NCBI GenBank assembly: GCA_012033255.1
Contig: JAAUSF010000030.1
Coordinates: 1 to 47,456, forward strand
Origin: Cyanobacteria bacterium RU_5_0
Lineage (GTDB): Bacteria > Cyanobacteriota > Cyanobacteriia > Elainellales > Elainellaceae
DNA length: 47,456 nucleotides
Reading direction: 5' to 3'
Shown: positions 27,842 through 36,475 of the stretch, in pieces
Numbering within the stretch: the stretch's first letter is position 1
Layout of the letters: each line of letters starts with the position of its first letter
Position numbers and translations under genes: made by a program
Notes under the pieces: model-generated
Databases searched by the model: none
The model's input: the letters and a program-made list of their open reading frames with translations, nothing else
What the model was told of the DNA's origin: nothing

Positions 27842-28807
27842 ATGCCCCTCACCCTTCCTAACCTTGACGATCGCACTTACGATGACCTGGTTGCAGAGGC
27901 ACTCAGGCTGATTCCGGTCTATGCGCCAGAGTGGACGAATCACAATCCTTCTGATCCAGGAATTACGTTAATTGAATTGTTGGCTTATTTGAGTGAAATG
28001 TTGCTCTATCGGCAGAATCGGATTACCGATGACAATGTGCGAATGTTTTTGAAATTGCTGAATGGATCGCAGTGGCAACCAACCAAATCCTTGAATGAGG
28101 AAATTCGATCGGCAGTTTTGGCAGTGCGGCAACGCTATCGAACGATTACCGTTGAAGACTTTGAGGCGTTAGCGATCGCGGCTTACCCTGATGTTAAACG
28201 CGCTCATTGTCTGCCGCGACGTGACCTGACTTCTGACAATCCACTGGCTGATGCGCCCGCTCACGTGAGTGTCATTATTGTGCCAACTCCCGAAGGTGCT
28301 GATCCCACTGCAAGTGCGCTTCAGCCCATTCCGACTCCTGAGATGATGACTGCCGTTGCCACCGATCTCGAACCTCGCAGACTGCTGACTACTCAAGTCC
28401 ATGTGGTTGCCCCTCGCTATGTTTCTGTTGGTGTACAATTCCGGTTCATCCTACAACGCGATGCTTTAGAAACTGAAATGCGATCGCGCATTGTTCGAGA
28501 ATTGCAGCGGTTTTTGCATCCACTAACAGGCGGAAAATCGCAACAGGGTTGGCCGTTTGGCCGAAACGTCTATGTCTCTGAAATCTATGATTTACTCGAT
28601 CGCCTTCCCGGTGTGGATTACGTCACCAAACGCGACAATCAAGACGAACTAATTGTGGATGACAATGAACGCGATCGCCTGATCCGCAATGACTCTGGGG
28701 AATTAGTGGCGATCGCCCTCCAACCCCACGAACTCGTCCATCCCCAAATCGATCCAACCCATCTTCTAATTGAATCTCCTATCCTGTCATTCGAGTCAGA
28801 AGGATAA
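27842..28807 (+). CDS. baseplate J-like wedge protein 2 (Afp12-like)
   Basis: 321 aa from ATG 27842. The in-frame extension upstream translates a CTTC-rich spacer and is not conserved. It opens with LPNLDDRTYDDLVAEALRLI, then PEWTNHNPSDPGITLIELLA. The C-terminal half (RQRYRTITVEDFEALAIAAY, FLHPLTGGKSQQGWPFGRNV) is paralogous to the end of the preceding gene, as expected for the gp6/gp7 wedge pair. It lacks a visible Shine-Dalgarno and is preceded by a pyrimidine tract. Confidence 0.9.
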   Translation: MPLTLPNLDDRTYDDLVAEALRLIPVYAPEWTNHNPSDPGITLIELLAYLSEMLLYRQNRITDDNVRMFLKLLNGSQWQPTKSLNEEIRSAVLAVRQRYRTITVEDFEALAIAAYPDVKRAHCLPRRDLTSDNPLADAPAHVSVIIVPTPEGADPTASALQPIPTPEMMTAVATDLEPRRLLTTQVHVVAPRYVSVGVQFRFILQRDALETEMRSRIVRELQRFLHPLTGGKSQQGWPFGRNVYVSEIYDLLDRLPGVDYVTKRDNQDELIVDDNERDRLIRNDSGELVAIALQPHELVHPQIDPTHLLIESPILSFESEG

Positions 28808-28876
28808 GCAAAATAACGCGAATAAATTTCATCCTCCACCTCTCCATTCTCTATTCCTCATTCCCCACTCCCCATC

Positions 28877-29662
28877 ATGTCCAACCGTCTCCTCGCCCTC
28901 TTACCTGCCCTCTACCAAACCGATCCTTTTATTGGTGAGTTCTTGTTGCCATTTGAACGAATTTTGCTGGGTCGAGTCGAGGCAGACAAAGTTGACTTTC
29001 CAGATCGAGGACTGGAAGAAACGATCGCGGAACTGGCAACATACTTTGATCCGCAGCATACTCCTAAAGAATTTTTGTCCTGGTTGGCAGGTTGGGCAGC
29101 ACTCAGCCTGCGGGCAGATTTACCCGAAAAAAATCAGCGAGAATTCATTGCCAACATCATCCAGCGCTATCGCTATCGCGGTACGAAAGCCAACCTTCAA
29201 GAACTCTTAAAACTTTTCCTGGTTGGTATGCCAGAGGTGATTGAAACCGAAGCAGCACACTCCTTTCGAGTCAGGGTTTCATTCCCGCGTCCGGCTCCAT
29301 CAGAGGATGCACGCAGAGCATTGGGACGACAAATCGACATTGCCCGCTCCATTGTGGATTTAGAAAAGCCAGCCCATACGGCTTACGATCGCGTCGAGCC
29401 AGTTTTTCCCAGTATGCAGATCGGAGAGCTTTCAACTCGGAGAGGGTTCTCAACCATTGGAGTGGATACGCTGTTGGGAGTAGTACCCATAGATGAACGT
29501 AGTCTACAGAGTCAATCTTCGCAAGCGAATGCATCGGAGATTTCAACAGATGCCAGTAGTGAAACCAATACGACTCCAGAAATAAATCCATTCACGCCCA
29601 ATATTGAAGCGAATATGTCACCAGATACTAATCCGTCTGATGATGCTACAACGAATCTCTAA
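28877..29662 (+). CDS. phage tail protein I-like baseplate protein
   Basis: 261 aa. It has the eCIS tail protein I signature: LALLPALYQTDPFIGEFLLP, FLSWLAGWAALSLRADLPE and RYRYRGTKANLQELLKLF. The fold ends near 205 (FSTIGVDTLLG). The last 55 residues are a Ser/Thr/Asn-rich tail (NTTPEINPF), probably disordered. ATG 28877 follows another pyrimidine tract without Shine-Dalgarno. It bridges the wedge to the fibre. Confidence 0.85.
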   Translation: MSNRLLALLPALYQTDPFIGEFLLPFERILLGRVEADKVDFPDRGLEETIAELATYFDPQHTPKEFLSWLAGWAALSLRADLPEKNQREFIANIIQRYRYRGTKANLQELLKLFLVGMPEVIETEAAHSFRVRVSFPRPAPSEDARRALGRQIDIARSIVDLEKPAHTAYDRVEPVFPSMQIGELSTRRGFSTIGVDTLLGVVPIDERSLQSQSSQANASEISTDASSETNTTPEINPFTPNIEANMSPDTNPSDDATTNL

Positions 29663-29732
29663 AACATTGTTTGAGGAACGTAACCTAACCGATACATTTT
29701 ACCCAGGAGACATTCAGAAGGAAACGTAAACT

Positions 29733-30161
29733 ATGCCTGACATCAAACGCCCGAACTACTTTACACTCCAGTTTCTTGAAGAAGCAGACTTCAACGCTGA
29801 ACAGTCTTACCATCGCGACGTTCGACACCGCCATAACCTGGCGTTACATGGCTGGGGGGTGGTAGGCAACGGACTGCGGGTTACCCTCACATCAGAGACA
29901 ACGGGAGTCGTCACCGTGACTCCGGGTGTGGCGATCGATCGAGAAGGACGAGAAATCATCCTGGTCGATCAAAGAACTGATATTACCGATCGATTTGGTA
30001 GCCAACGCACGCTTTATCTGGTAATTCGCTACAATGCAGTCACCCTGGAGCCAGACCGCTATCGGGGAACAGGGGTCAGCGATCAATACACCCGTTTCAC
30101 TGAAAGACCTGAATTCGTTTTACGCCTGATAAACCAGAAGATGGATCAGGCATCGTGTTAG
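29733..30161 (+). CDS. fibre-like eCIS protein, N-terminal part (frameshifted)
   Basis: 142 aa; AAGGAAA precedes ATG 29733. The conserved N-terminal domain reads RPNYFTLQFLEEADFNAEQS and HNLALHGWGVVGNGLRV, continuing VTPGVAIDREGREIIL. The last 11 residues are out of character. In the -1 frame from 30128 the sequence reads DKPEDGSGIVLAVISLDGNG, the natural continuation. One base is missing, or shifted, near 30126-30130. The rest of the protein is the next entry. Confidence 0.75.
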   Translation: MPDIKRPNYFTLQFLEEADFNAEQSYHRDVRHRHNLALHGWGVVGNGLRVTLTSETTGVVTVTPGVAIDREGREIILVDQRTDITDRFGSQRTLYLVIRYNAVTLEPDRYRGTGVSDQYTRFTERPEFVLRLINQKMDQASC

Positions 30162-31729
30162 CCGTGATTAGCCTGGATGGTAATGGCAGCATTACCACTA
30201 TTGATGACGAATCAGAACGACAGTATGCTACCAGTTGGATTGCACCTCGCACTCGCCTGGACGGACCTCTGACTGTGGCAACCGATTTAACCATTGAAGA
30301 AAATACGGAGATTGGTGGGGAACTCAATGTTTTGAACAGTTTTGCAGCACAAGGAAACTGTTCTTTGGGTAACGCAGATACCGATCGCATTAACATTCAC
30401 GGAATCCTGACTTCTCAACACACTTCGGGTGCTTTAGAGGTGAACGATACCGTTCACGTTACAGAGTCACTGAATGTGGATGGCAATGTGGGTATTGGCA
30501 GAACTGATCCAGCCGCGAAGTTAACGATCCAGACACCAGATTCCTTCACTGGCAACCTCATCCGGTTTGAATCCAAACAAGCGCCCAACAATTACCATTT
30601 AACCCTCAATGCATTTTCTCCAACGGCAGATGTTGTGAGTTGGCAATTAAATCAATTCAACTTAAGTAGCGACTTTAACCCAGTTTTGGCGATCGATCGA
30701 GGCAACATCGGCATTGGGACGACAGCACCGACGGGAAAACTCACGGTTGTTGGATCTGGGGGAAATGGGCGATCGGTCACAATGGATAGTAATGAAGTCA
30801 AGTTTCGGGGAGATAGGTTGGCACACTTCTCCCTATTCGCCAATCGCATTGGCAGAACTCTCACAATTGAAAATACGAGCAGCAATGCCTTTCCCGGTAC
30901 AGCCGGTACGGTGCTGATGGCACTTAATACGACCGGGGTTGGCATCGGAACAACAACTCCATCAACACGGTTGCATGTGCAAAGTAGTTTAGGTGGATCA
31001 GACACGGTTCTGGGTTCCTATGTTGCCCTGATTGAAAATACGAACGCGGATCGAGATCCTTTGCGGGGTGGTGATGTTTTAGCACTGAAAATTGGCAATA
31101 TTGTAGCAACCTCACAGAATAATTTCATTACTTTCTTTCGAGGTAATGATAGTATTGCTGGTCGGATCGAAGGGGGCGGCAGCGGCGGCGACGCAGTTTT
31201 TGTAAGTGGTAGCGGTGACTATGCCGAATATCTACCCCGACTGCACCCTGAAGAGACGATCGCCCCCGGTGATATTGTAGGCGTAGTGGCTGGAAAAATC
31301 ACCAAAACCATTGCCGGTGCCCATCAGGTGATGGCAATTAGCGATCGACCGATTGTGGTGGGCAATATGCCACAAAAGGATCAGGAAGCCCTGTACGAAA
31401 AAGTCGCTTTTATTGGTCAGGTGCCGATTAACGTGCGGGGCAATGTTCGAGCCGGAGATTACATTATTCCATCCGGGAAAAACGATGGCACAGGCATTGC
31501 GATCGCTCCTGATCAAATCACCCCAGAGGCTTATGTTTTAGTGGTCGGTCGAGCCTGGGAAGCCTCGGAGGAAGAGGGGATTAAACGAGTGAATACGGTG
31601 GTGGGTTTACCTGCTCACTATCCCCATCTAGAAGAATTAGTTGCAACTGTCCAGGCCCAACAGGCAGAAATTGAAGCACTGAAAGCTGAACTAAATAGCC
31701 TCAAGGCTCTATTACTCCAACGAGTTTAA
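30155..31729 (+). CDS. fibre-like eCIS protein, C-terminal part (continues the previous entry)
   Basis: The frame is open from 30128, and GTG 30155 is only the first possible start. It contains phage-fibre shaft repeats (GNVGIGRTDPAAKLTIQT, GNIGIGTTAPTGKLTVVG, GVGIGTTTPSTRLHVQS). A C-terminal domain DYAEYLPRLHPEETIAPGDI follows, ending in a coiled coil (LEELVATVQAQQAEIEALKA). This is the architecture of trimeric fibres with an S74-like or chaperone-type end, so it is the likely target-binding or anchor fibre. With the previous entry it would make about 660 aa. Whether an intact protein is made is uncertain. Confidence 0.8.
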   Translation: MLAVISLDGNGSITTIDDESERQYATSWIAPRTRLDGPLTVATDLTIEENTEIGGELNVLNSFAAQGNCSLGNADTDRINIHGILTSQHTSGALEVNDTVHVTESLNVDGNVGIGRTDPAAKLTIQTPDSFTGNLIRFESKQAPNNYHLTLNAFSPTADVVSWQLNQFNLSSDFNPVLAIDRGNIGIGTTAPTGKLTVVGSGGNGRSVTMDSNEVKFRGDRLAHFSLFANRIGRTLTIENTSSNAFPGTAGTVLMALNTTGVGIGTTTPSTRLHVQSSLGGSDTVLGSYVALIENTNADRDPLRGGDVLALKIGNIVATSQNNFITFFRGNDSIAGRIEGGGSGGDAVFVSGSGDYAEYLPRLHPEETIAPGDIVGVVAGKITKTIAGAHQVMAISDRPIVVGNMPQKDQEALYEKVAFIGQVPINVRGNVRAGDYIIPSGKNDGTGIAIAPDQITPEAYVLVVGRAWEASEEEGIKRVNTVVGLPAHYPHLEELVATVQAQQAEIEALKAELNSLKALLLQRV

Positions 31730-31738
31730 CCCGCTTCA

Positions 31739-31768
31739 GATCTGCGATTTTTCCAGAGGTCGCAGATC
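31739..31768 (+). terminator. hairpin terminator candidate after the fibre gene
   Basis: GATCTGCGA (31739-31747) pairs perfectly with TCGCAGATC (31760-31768) around a 12-base loop, ten bases after the stop. The following sequence is AT-rich (aaatatcgtttt), a weak U tract. It is well placed to end the + arm. Confidence 0.55.
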
Positions 31769-31798
31769 AAATATCGTTTTGAGAAGTAACTGCTACAA

Positions 31799-31897
31799 GT
31801 TATGGCCGTAGTCAGTTAGGTTAGGACATGGACATTTTTGTGGGGCGGCGAAGCCGCCCCACAAAAATGTCCTAACCAATATGACTATGGCTATAGC
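31799..31897. repeat. CTATAGC-ended MITE-like hairpin with a perfect 20-bp inner stem
   Basis: The outer inverted repeats are imperfect: GTTATGGCCGTAGTCA on the left, and TGACTATGGCTATAGC on the right. Inside, 31830-31849 pairs perfectly with 31853-31872 around a GAA loop (GGGGCGGC-GAA-GCCGCCCC). It lies between the + arm and the Uma2 gene. A second small palindrome (AGGACGAAC/GTTCGTCCT) follows at 31906-31927. Confidence 0.7.
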
Positions 31898-31983
31898 ACC
31901 CTATTAGGACGAACAACCGTTCGTCCTTAACGGCATTTCCGATAAAATAAAGTTAGCAATAATCAGGATGAAGCACATCCACG

Positions 31984-32628
31984 ATGGCTAAAGACATTAT
32001 TGCTAATCTGGAACCAAACTGGAGACTCAAAATGACCGTCGCAACAATCGTCACATCCAGGAAAGAATCCCCCCTGCTGTTTGAGGGCATGACCTGGAGA
32101 GAGTTCAAAGCCGTTGAGCAATTGTTAGACCGTCCAGGCTATCGGCTCTCTTTCCTGGATGGAATTCTGGAGATCCAACGAATGCCTGGAGAACCCCACG
32201 AAACCGTCAAAAAGAGGATTGCTGCACTGTTGGAGCTTTACCTGCTGATGGCTGGGTTTGACTTCACTCCAACTGGCTCAATGACGCTGGAAAGTGAAAC
32301 AGTTGCCGTCAAGCGAGAGGCGGATGAATCGTATAAACTTGCCCCTGGACGGATGCTACCCGATCTGGCGATCGATGTGGTGTTTTCCAGTGGCGGCATC
32401 AACAAGCTGGAGGCATACAAGCGGCTGAAGATCAAGGAAGTGTGGTTCTGGGAAGATGGCGTGTTAGAGGTCTATCATCTGCGAGGAGAAGGCAATACAC
32501 TCGGCTATGAAAAGATTTCTAACAGTGAAGAGGTGAAAGGAATTGATCTGGATTTATTAGCACGTTGCATCACGATGGTGAATCATGTGGAGGCGATCAA
32601 GACCTTCCAACAGGCACTCCAGAACTAG
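31984..32628 (+). CDS. Uma2 family PD-(D/E)XK nuclease-like protein
   Basis: 214 aa from ATG 31984; ATG 32032 is an alternative that fits the family start (MTVATIVTS). It has the Uma2 features MTWREFKAVEQLL, GILEIQRMPGEPHE and the nuclease-like core PDLAIDVVFSSGGINKLEAY, with Asp127 and Asp132, then KIKEVWFWEDG. Uma2 proteins are very common in cyanobacteria and are often carried by mobile DNA. Their role is not established. The gene is convergent with the cargo arm and probably unrelated to the injection system. Confidence 0.85.
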   Translation: MAKDIIANLEPNWRLKMTVATIVTSRKESPLLFEGMTWREFKAVEQLLDRPGYRLSFLDGILEIQRMPGEPHETVKKRIAALLELYLLMAGFDFTPTGSMTLESETVAVKREADESYKLAPGRMLPDLAIDVVFSSGGINKLEAYKRLKIKEVWFWEDGVLEVYHLRGEGNTLGYEKISNSEEVKGIDLDLLARCITMVNHVEAIKTFQQALQN

Positions 32629-32670
32629 GCGATCGTCCATCTTTGTGGGACGGTTTCTCTTGCCTTGCAA

Positions 32671-32982
32671 TCATGTCGTCGGTGCAAGCGGAATCCTGAG
32701 CCAATCAAACAGAACTCTGTCTGTCGTGGAATCGCGGACAGCAAAGGCTTGGGTTTGAGTTGTGTAGCGCCGACCAGAACCAGAAGCCGTAACCGTCAGG
32801 GTATATTGTCCGGCAGGCAAATCGATGAAATGGAAAACACCATCTGTACCCGTTTGGGTTTGCAAGTCTCGCCCTTCTATTTTGACGATCGCCCCTGCAA
32901 CAGGTTTTTGAGTGTTGGCATCGGTGATCGTTCCGGCGATCGATACTCGATGACGAGTTTCTTCTACGATTGGATTTTGCAT
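32671..32982 (-). CDS. carboxypeptidase regulatory-like beta-sandwich protein
   Basis: 103 aa from ATG 32982 (GGAG seven bases upstream). The core ISVAGTITDANTQKP-type sequence (HRVSIAGTITDANTQKPVAG), then GTDGVFHFIDLPAGQYTLTV, is a CarboxypepD_reg/transthyretin-like fold. The C-terminus DRVLFDWLRIPLAPT resembles a docking tail. It is the last gene of the cargo arm, about 270 bp after the kinase-like cargo. Small proteins of this type occur in eCIS loci, perhaps as particle decoration (inference). Confidence 0.7.
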   Translation of the reverse strand: MQNPIVEETRHRVSIAGTITDANTQKPVAGAIVKIEGRDLQTQTGTDGVFHFIDLPAGQYTLTVTASGSGRRYTTQTQAFAVRDSTTDRVLFDWLRIPLAPTT

Positions 32983-33255
32983 CAAATTACTCCAGACTCA
33001 ACGTTTAGGGAAAACAGAAAAATATAAAACCCTCTGTATCCAAGCCGGAACATTACAAGAGATAGCTATTTTGATTGATCCTACCGGAGAATGGGAGTTT
33101 GTGTGATAGCAAGGTTATTAGCGAGAAAATTTGACAAAGTCAAACACAGCAACTAGAATAAGCAGAAAAATTCGGTCGGTGGACATTACTTACCTAGTTT
33201 CGTGATCGGGACGGAGATTTGCTCGCGATCGACCAAGTTAAATCAACCTTTAAGG

Positions 33256-35802
33256 CTAAACATATAAAGCATTTTGATCGTATGATTCTGGGTCTTGATA
33301 TGCTTTTAGCAAACTTTTGATTGCTTCAGACCAAAACTTATTTGTTGTTTTCATTTCTTTGGAAAGACCACTCGCGATTTGGAATGCTCGATCGACAGTA
33401 ATTTCTTTTTCACTAACTCGGCTTGTTAGGTTTTCGGATGCGGCAACTAAATCCTGATTCGCCGTCTCTTCTTTTTCTTTTTGTGTTTTAAATTGGCGGG
33501 TAGTTGTAAGTTTCGCAGCCTCTATAAAATCAGTTTCCTCCAAAACTTTTTGCAGTGAAAAATCCAGTGCGATCTCTTTGAATGCTCCCGCATAACTTTC
33601 ATTGTTGCCACCAAGTTCTTGATATGTCTGTTCGTCAAATTTAGTTCTGAACAACCCTAAACCTTTCATTTCATTCAATTTGGTCTGAATAACCTCTAAC
33701 CGTTGAACAGTTTGATCTACTGCTTCAGGAGCTAATAATCCATCGAGTGCTGAGTGAATATCCTCTTTTGTAAGGTCGAGCATTTTTTCAGCAGTTTCTT
33801 CATCTACGATTGGCGGTAAACCTCTATACTCCTTAAGTTTAAATTGATATTTATGTTCTTTGGTAAGATCGTAAGGAAGGGGTACAACTCCGAATGCCAG
33901 GTCATTGTCAATACCTTGTACACCAATAACATTCCCTTGAGCATCTGTTTGGATAAAATAATTTCCTTGATGCCGATCTATTTGTCCAGCTAGCGCATCA
34001 AGCATTTGCAACTTGATCAAACTTCTTTGTAGCACTTCATCATTCGCACGAATTATTTCGCCGCCAGTTTCTTTATCTTCAAGAGTTGGATCAAATTCGT
34101 TATAGACAACTCGATTTCCTTTAAATGCCTCTGAAGCCTGAATTCCTTCAGCTTTAGCTAAAACTACCCCCATTGTCGGCTGTTTTTTGCCTTTTTGGGT
34201 TCTCTTACTGACAGTAAATTCAGTTTTAATTAGCACATCTGTTCTTAGCAATTGGTCAAGACGATTCATCGCAATCGAGCGCGCTCCCCATTGGGGATCT
34301 TGCACTTTCTCATTCTGGTTAGCATATAAACCCAAAGTTTCAGTCTGATCTGTACTTTTATCTGTAGGTTTCTCTTCTTTAAAAAAGCCTTTGAAGTTAG
34401 TTTGACCTTCTACAATATCTAATTTACTCAGTGCGCCACCAACAGCATTTTCCTGGACAGTTGTTAGTTCTCCAAAACGACCAGTTTCGGAAAAGCGGTC
34501 GCTCGTAAGCTCAGTTAATTCTGCTCGAACGCGAGGCAGTAAAATTCTAATTGCTTGTAGCTGTTTCAAAGTATAATCACTTTCAGCATCTTTATGCCTT
34601 TCTTGCCAGGTTGCACTGAGTTTCTCTATTTCAGACAACATGTTTTTCATGTCTCTAAACTTATCGTCTCTCTCCCTTTGAGCATTGGACAACATTGTTT
34701 CAGGTGAGATGATTTTCGCTCCTGGCATTGGTCTTGGTGGTCTGCGGTTTTGACTTTTTTCTAAGCGACCGATTGTCTTAATTCTCTCTACTTGAGCATT
34801 TTCCATCACTTCATATTCCCTCAGCAATTTCAGAATTCTGCTCCATCTAAAGCCTGTTGTGCCCACTGCTGCCATTGCGGAGTAAGTGCCTTTTAATTTA
34901 GCTTGAACGATCGCACCAGTCGTAGCTGATTGGGTCTGAAGATGAGTTTTGCCAAGCTGTTGCACCATATGCGTTGCCTCATGAGCAATCAACTCCTGTC
35001 CTTGGCGACTCTCAGGACGATATTCCGCTTGCCGGAAAATCATGTTTTGTCCGACGGTACAAGCACGAGAATTTAGAGCTTGGTTAATTTGCTCAGCTTG
35101 AGTGCCCGTATGAACCCTGGCGTGTTTGAAATCTACTCCAAACGCCTGTTCCATCGGTTGTCGGAGGCTATCTGGAAGGGGGTGTCCGCCACCATCGAGT
35201 TGTTGAATGGAGGCTTCTAGATCTGGAGCGATCGCTCCACCCTCTTCATTCGCGAGTCGTTGCACAACTGGCCTCATTTGTAGCTCATCTTTTTCCTCTA
35301 GCGTCTCCATGCGCTGAATTGTGCCTGCCACTGGCTTCATCCTCAATTCGTCATCGTCTTCCAGCGTTTCCTGGCGCTGAACAGACTGACTCTGTGTGGA
35401 TGACTGCGATGCAGGGAGATTAATTTGATTGACAACCTGCTTGGCAACGCGATCGGCTTCCTGTTCATACTTATCCCCCACTGCACCCAGCGTCAATTTG
35501 GGTTGAATCACAGAGGGGACTGAAGCGGGATTAGAGGTTGAGCGAGACTGTCGCACCACCTGATTGACATAGCGATTGCCATACTGTCGTTGCAATTGCA
35601 GTAAAAACTGAGGATTCGAGGCGGATCGATCCGCTACCGAACGATTGAGGATTGCCGCATGGGCACTGGGGTTAGCCGTAATCCCAATCGGAGCGATCGG
35701 TTGCATGAGAGACTCTGGAGAATTGGGGATTACTTCTGGCTCTACGATCGGCGGTTGCTGGGCATGGAGGTTAGCGTTGGTCGGTTGCTTGGATGAATGC
35801 AT
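33256..35802 (-). CDS. putative eCIS cargo: DUF4157 metalloprotease-like domain plus kinase-like C-terminus
   Basis: 848 aa from ATG 35802 (GGAG upstream); the frame extends to 35913, but that overlaps the preceding gene. Residues 1-125 are the shared cargo module (FLLQLQRQYGNRYVNQVV, LGAVGDKYEQEADRVAKQVV). Residues about 185-285 are DUF4157 with His274-Glu275...His278 (AHEATHMVQQ). A long coiled region follows. Residues about 520-650 look like an atypical kinase: an N-lobe strand pair (MGVVLAKAEG), then a catalytic loop Asp609-Arg-His-Gln-Gly-Asn614 and Asp632-Asn-Asp634 (IDNDLAFG), similar in pattern to PI3/4-kinase, HipA or FAM20 loops. A helical tail ends the protein. Kinase activity is inference. 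Confidence 0.8.
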   Translation of the reverse strand: MHSSKQPTNANLHAQQPPIVEPEVIPNSPESLMQPIAPIGITANPSAHAAILNRSVADRSASNPQFLLQLQRQYGNRYVNQVVRQSRSTSNPASVPSVIQPKLTLGAVGDKYEQEADRVAKQVVNQINLPASQSSTQSQSVQRQETLEDDDELRMKPVAGTIQRMETLEEKDELQMRPVVQRLANEEGGAIAPDLEASIQQLDGGGHPLPDSLRQPMEQAFGVDFKHARVHTGTQAEQINQALNSRACTVGQNMIFRQAEYRPESRQGQELIAHEATHMVQQLGKTHLQTQSATTGAIVQAKLKGTYSAMAAVGTTGFRWSRILKLLREYEVMENAQVERIKTIGRLEKSQNRRPPRPMPGAKIISPETMLSNAQRERDDKFRDMKNMLSEIEKLSATWQERHKDAESDYTLKQLQAIRILLPRVRAELTELTSDRFSETGRFGELTTVQENAVGGALSKLDIVEGQTNFKGFFKEEKPTDKSTDQTETLGLYANQNEKVQDPQWGARSIAMNRLDQLLRTDVLIKTEFTVSKRTQKGKKQPTMGVVLAKAEGIQASEAFKGNRVVYNEFDPTLEDKETGGEIIRANDEVLQRSLIKLQMLDALAGQIDRHQGNYFIQTDAQGNVIGVQGIDNDLAFGVVPLPYDLTKEHKYQFKLKEYRGLPPIVDEETAEKMLDLTKEDIHSALDGLLAPEAVDQTVQRLEVIQTKLNEMKGLGLFRTKFDEQTYQELGGNNESYAGAFKEIALDFSLQKVLEETDFIEAAKLTTTRQFKTQKEKEETANQDLVAASENLTSRVSEKEITVDRAFQIASGLSKEMKTTNKFWSEAIKSLLKAYQDPESYDQNALYV

Positions 35803-35851
35803 AGTATAGACTCCGCTTGAGTAGTATGGGGAGAGCGATACGAGTTTGGAT

Positions 35852-36475
35852 TTACAGATTGCGAAAGGGAAACGAGAGATAGCCAAAGATTGCCCCAGCC
35901 CGCACATGATCATTCGTTGTGATCACATCCTCTGGCACCTCTGGCAGACAAGCAGACAAAATCGACAAGCTTATTTTCCAGGCAACGTTACCCCGTCGCG
36001 CTAGAAGAATATATAGGCGAGTACATTCTGCTGGTTGACTGGAAAATTGGGCTAAACCTTGATAAAGGTAGGTTTCATCAACGTTCAAGCGATCGCTCAG
36101 AGCAGGGCAGCTTCCCTGATCGCGCCATTCCAGCAGGCAGGGCGGCGAGTTGATGGGTTGGAACATTGGCAGAATAGGAAAGCCAGTCAGCTTAATAAAG
36201 GCATCGACCCAATTTCGCAGATCAGCCGCCGGATCAGCTTTGTCCATAAAACTAACGATTAGCGATTCGGCAGGATGCACACCTTGAAACCCATGATCGA
36301 TTTGTAAGGGGGTTTGGGTGATATGAGGGGTGGTTTTCCAACCGGCACGAATCGGTAAACAGTAATGTAGATCAGCACTTTCAATAATCTGAGTTTCCCA
36401 ATCTCCAAGGGTTACAGGTTTTACCCAAACTGGAACGCAATCTGCTCCATCAATGTTCGTTGTACTGTTACTCAT
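35852..36475 (-). CDS. uncharacterised protein between cargo genes (possible chaperone or immunity partner)
   Basis: 207 aa; ATG 36475 overlaps the stop of the upstream gene by 8 bases. There is no signal peptide or membrane helix. Recognisable stretches are LGDWETQIIESADLHYCLPI, SFMDKADPAADLRNWVDAFI and the C-terminal NDHVRAGAIFGYLSF. The sequence is rich in Trp and Cys and looks globular. I do not recognise the family. Its position 50 bp before the kinase-like cargo, with tight coupling to the next small gene, suggests a loading chaperone or a protective partner (inference from place only). Confidence 0.65.
   Translation of the reverse strand: MSNSTTNIDGADCVPVWVKPVTLGDWETQIIESADLHYCLPIRAGWKTTPHITQTPLQIDHGFQGVHPAESLIVSFMDKADPAADLRNWVDAFIKLTGFPILPMFQPINSPPCLLEWRDQGSCPALSDRLNVDETYLYQGLAQFSSQPAECTRLYILLARRGNVAWKISLSILSACLPEVPEDVITTNDHVRAGAIFGYLSFPFRNL

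Noticed and set aside
15498..31729. Structural genes considered as a prophage
   Set aside because: There are no capsid, portal, terminase, integrase or lysis genes. The DUF4255 cap, Afp15-type ATPase, LysM adaptor and DUF4157 proteins mark an eCIS.
35802..35913. Upstream extension of the kinase-like cargo (MIMCGLGQSLAISR...)
   Set aside because: It overlaps the conserved end of the preceding gene, and the shared cargo module begins near ATG 35802, which has its own ribosome site.
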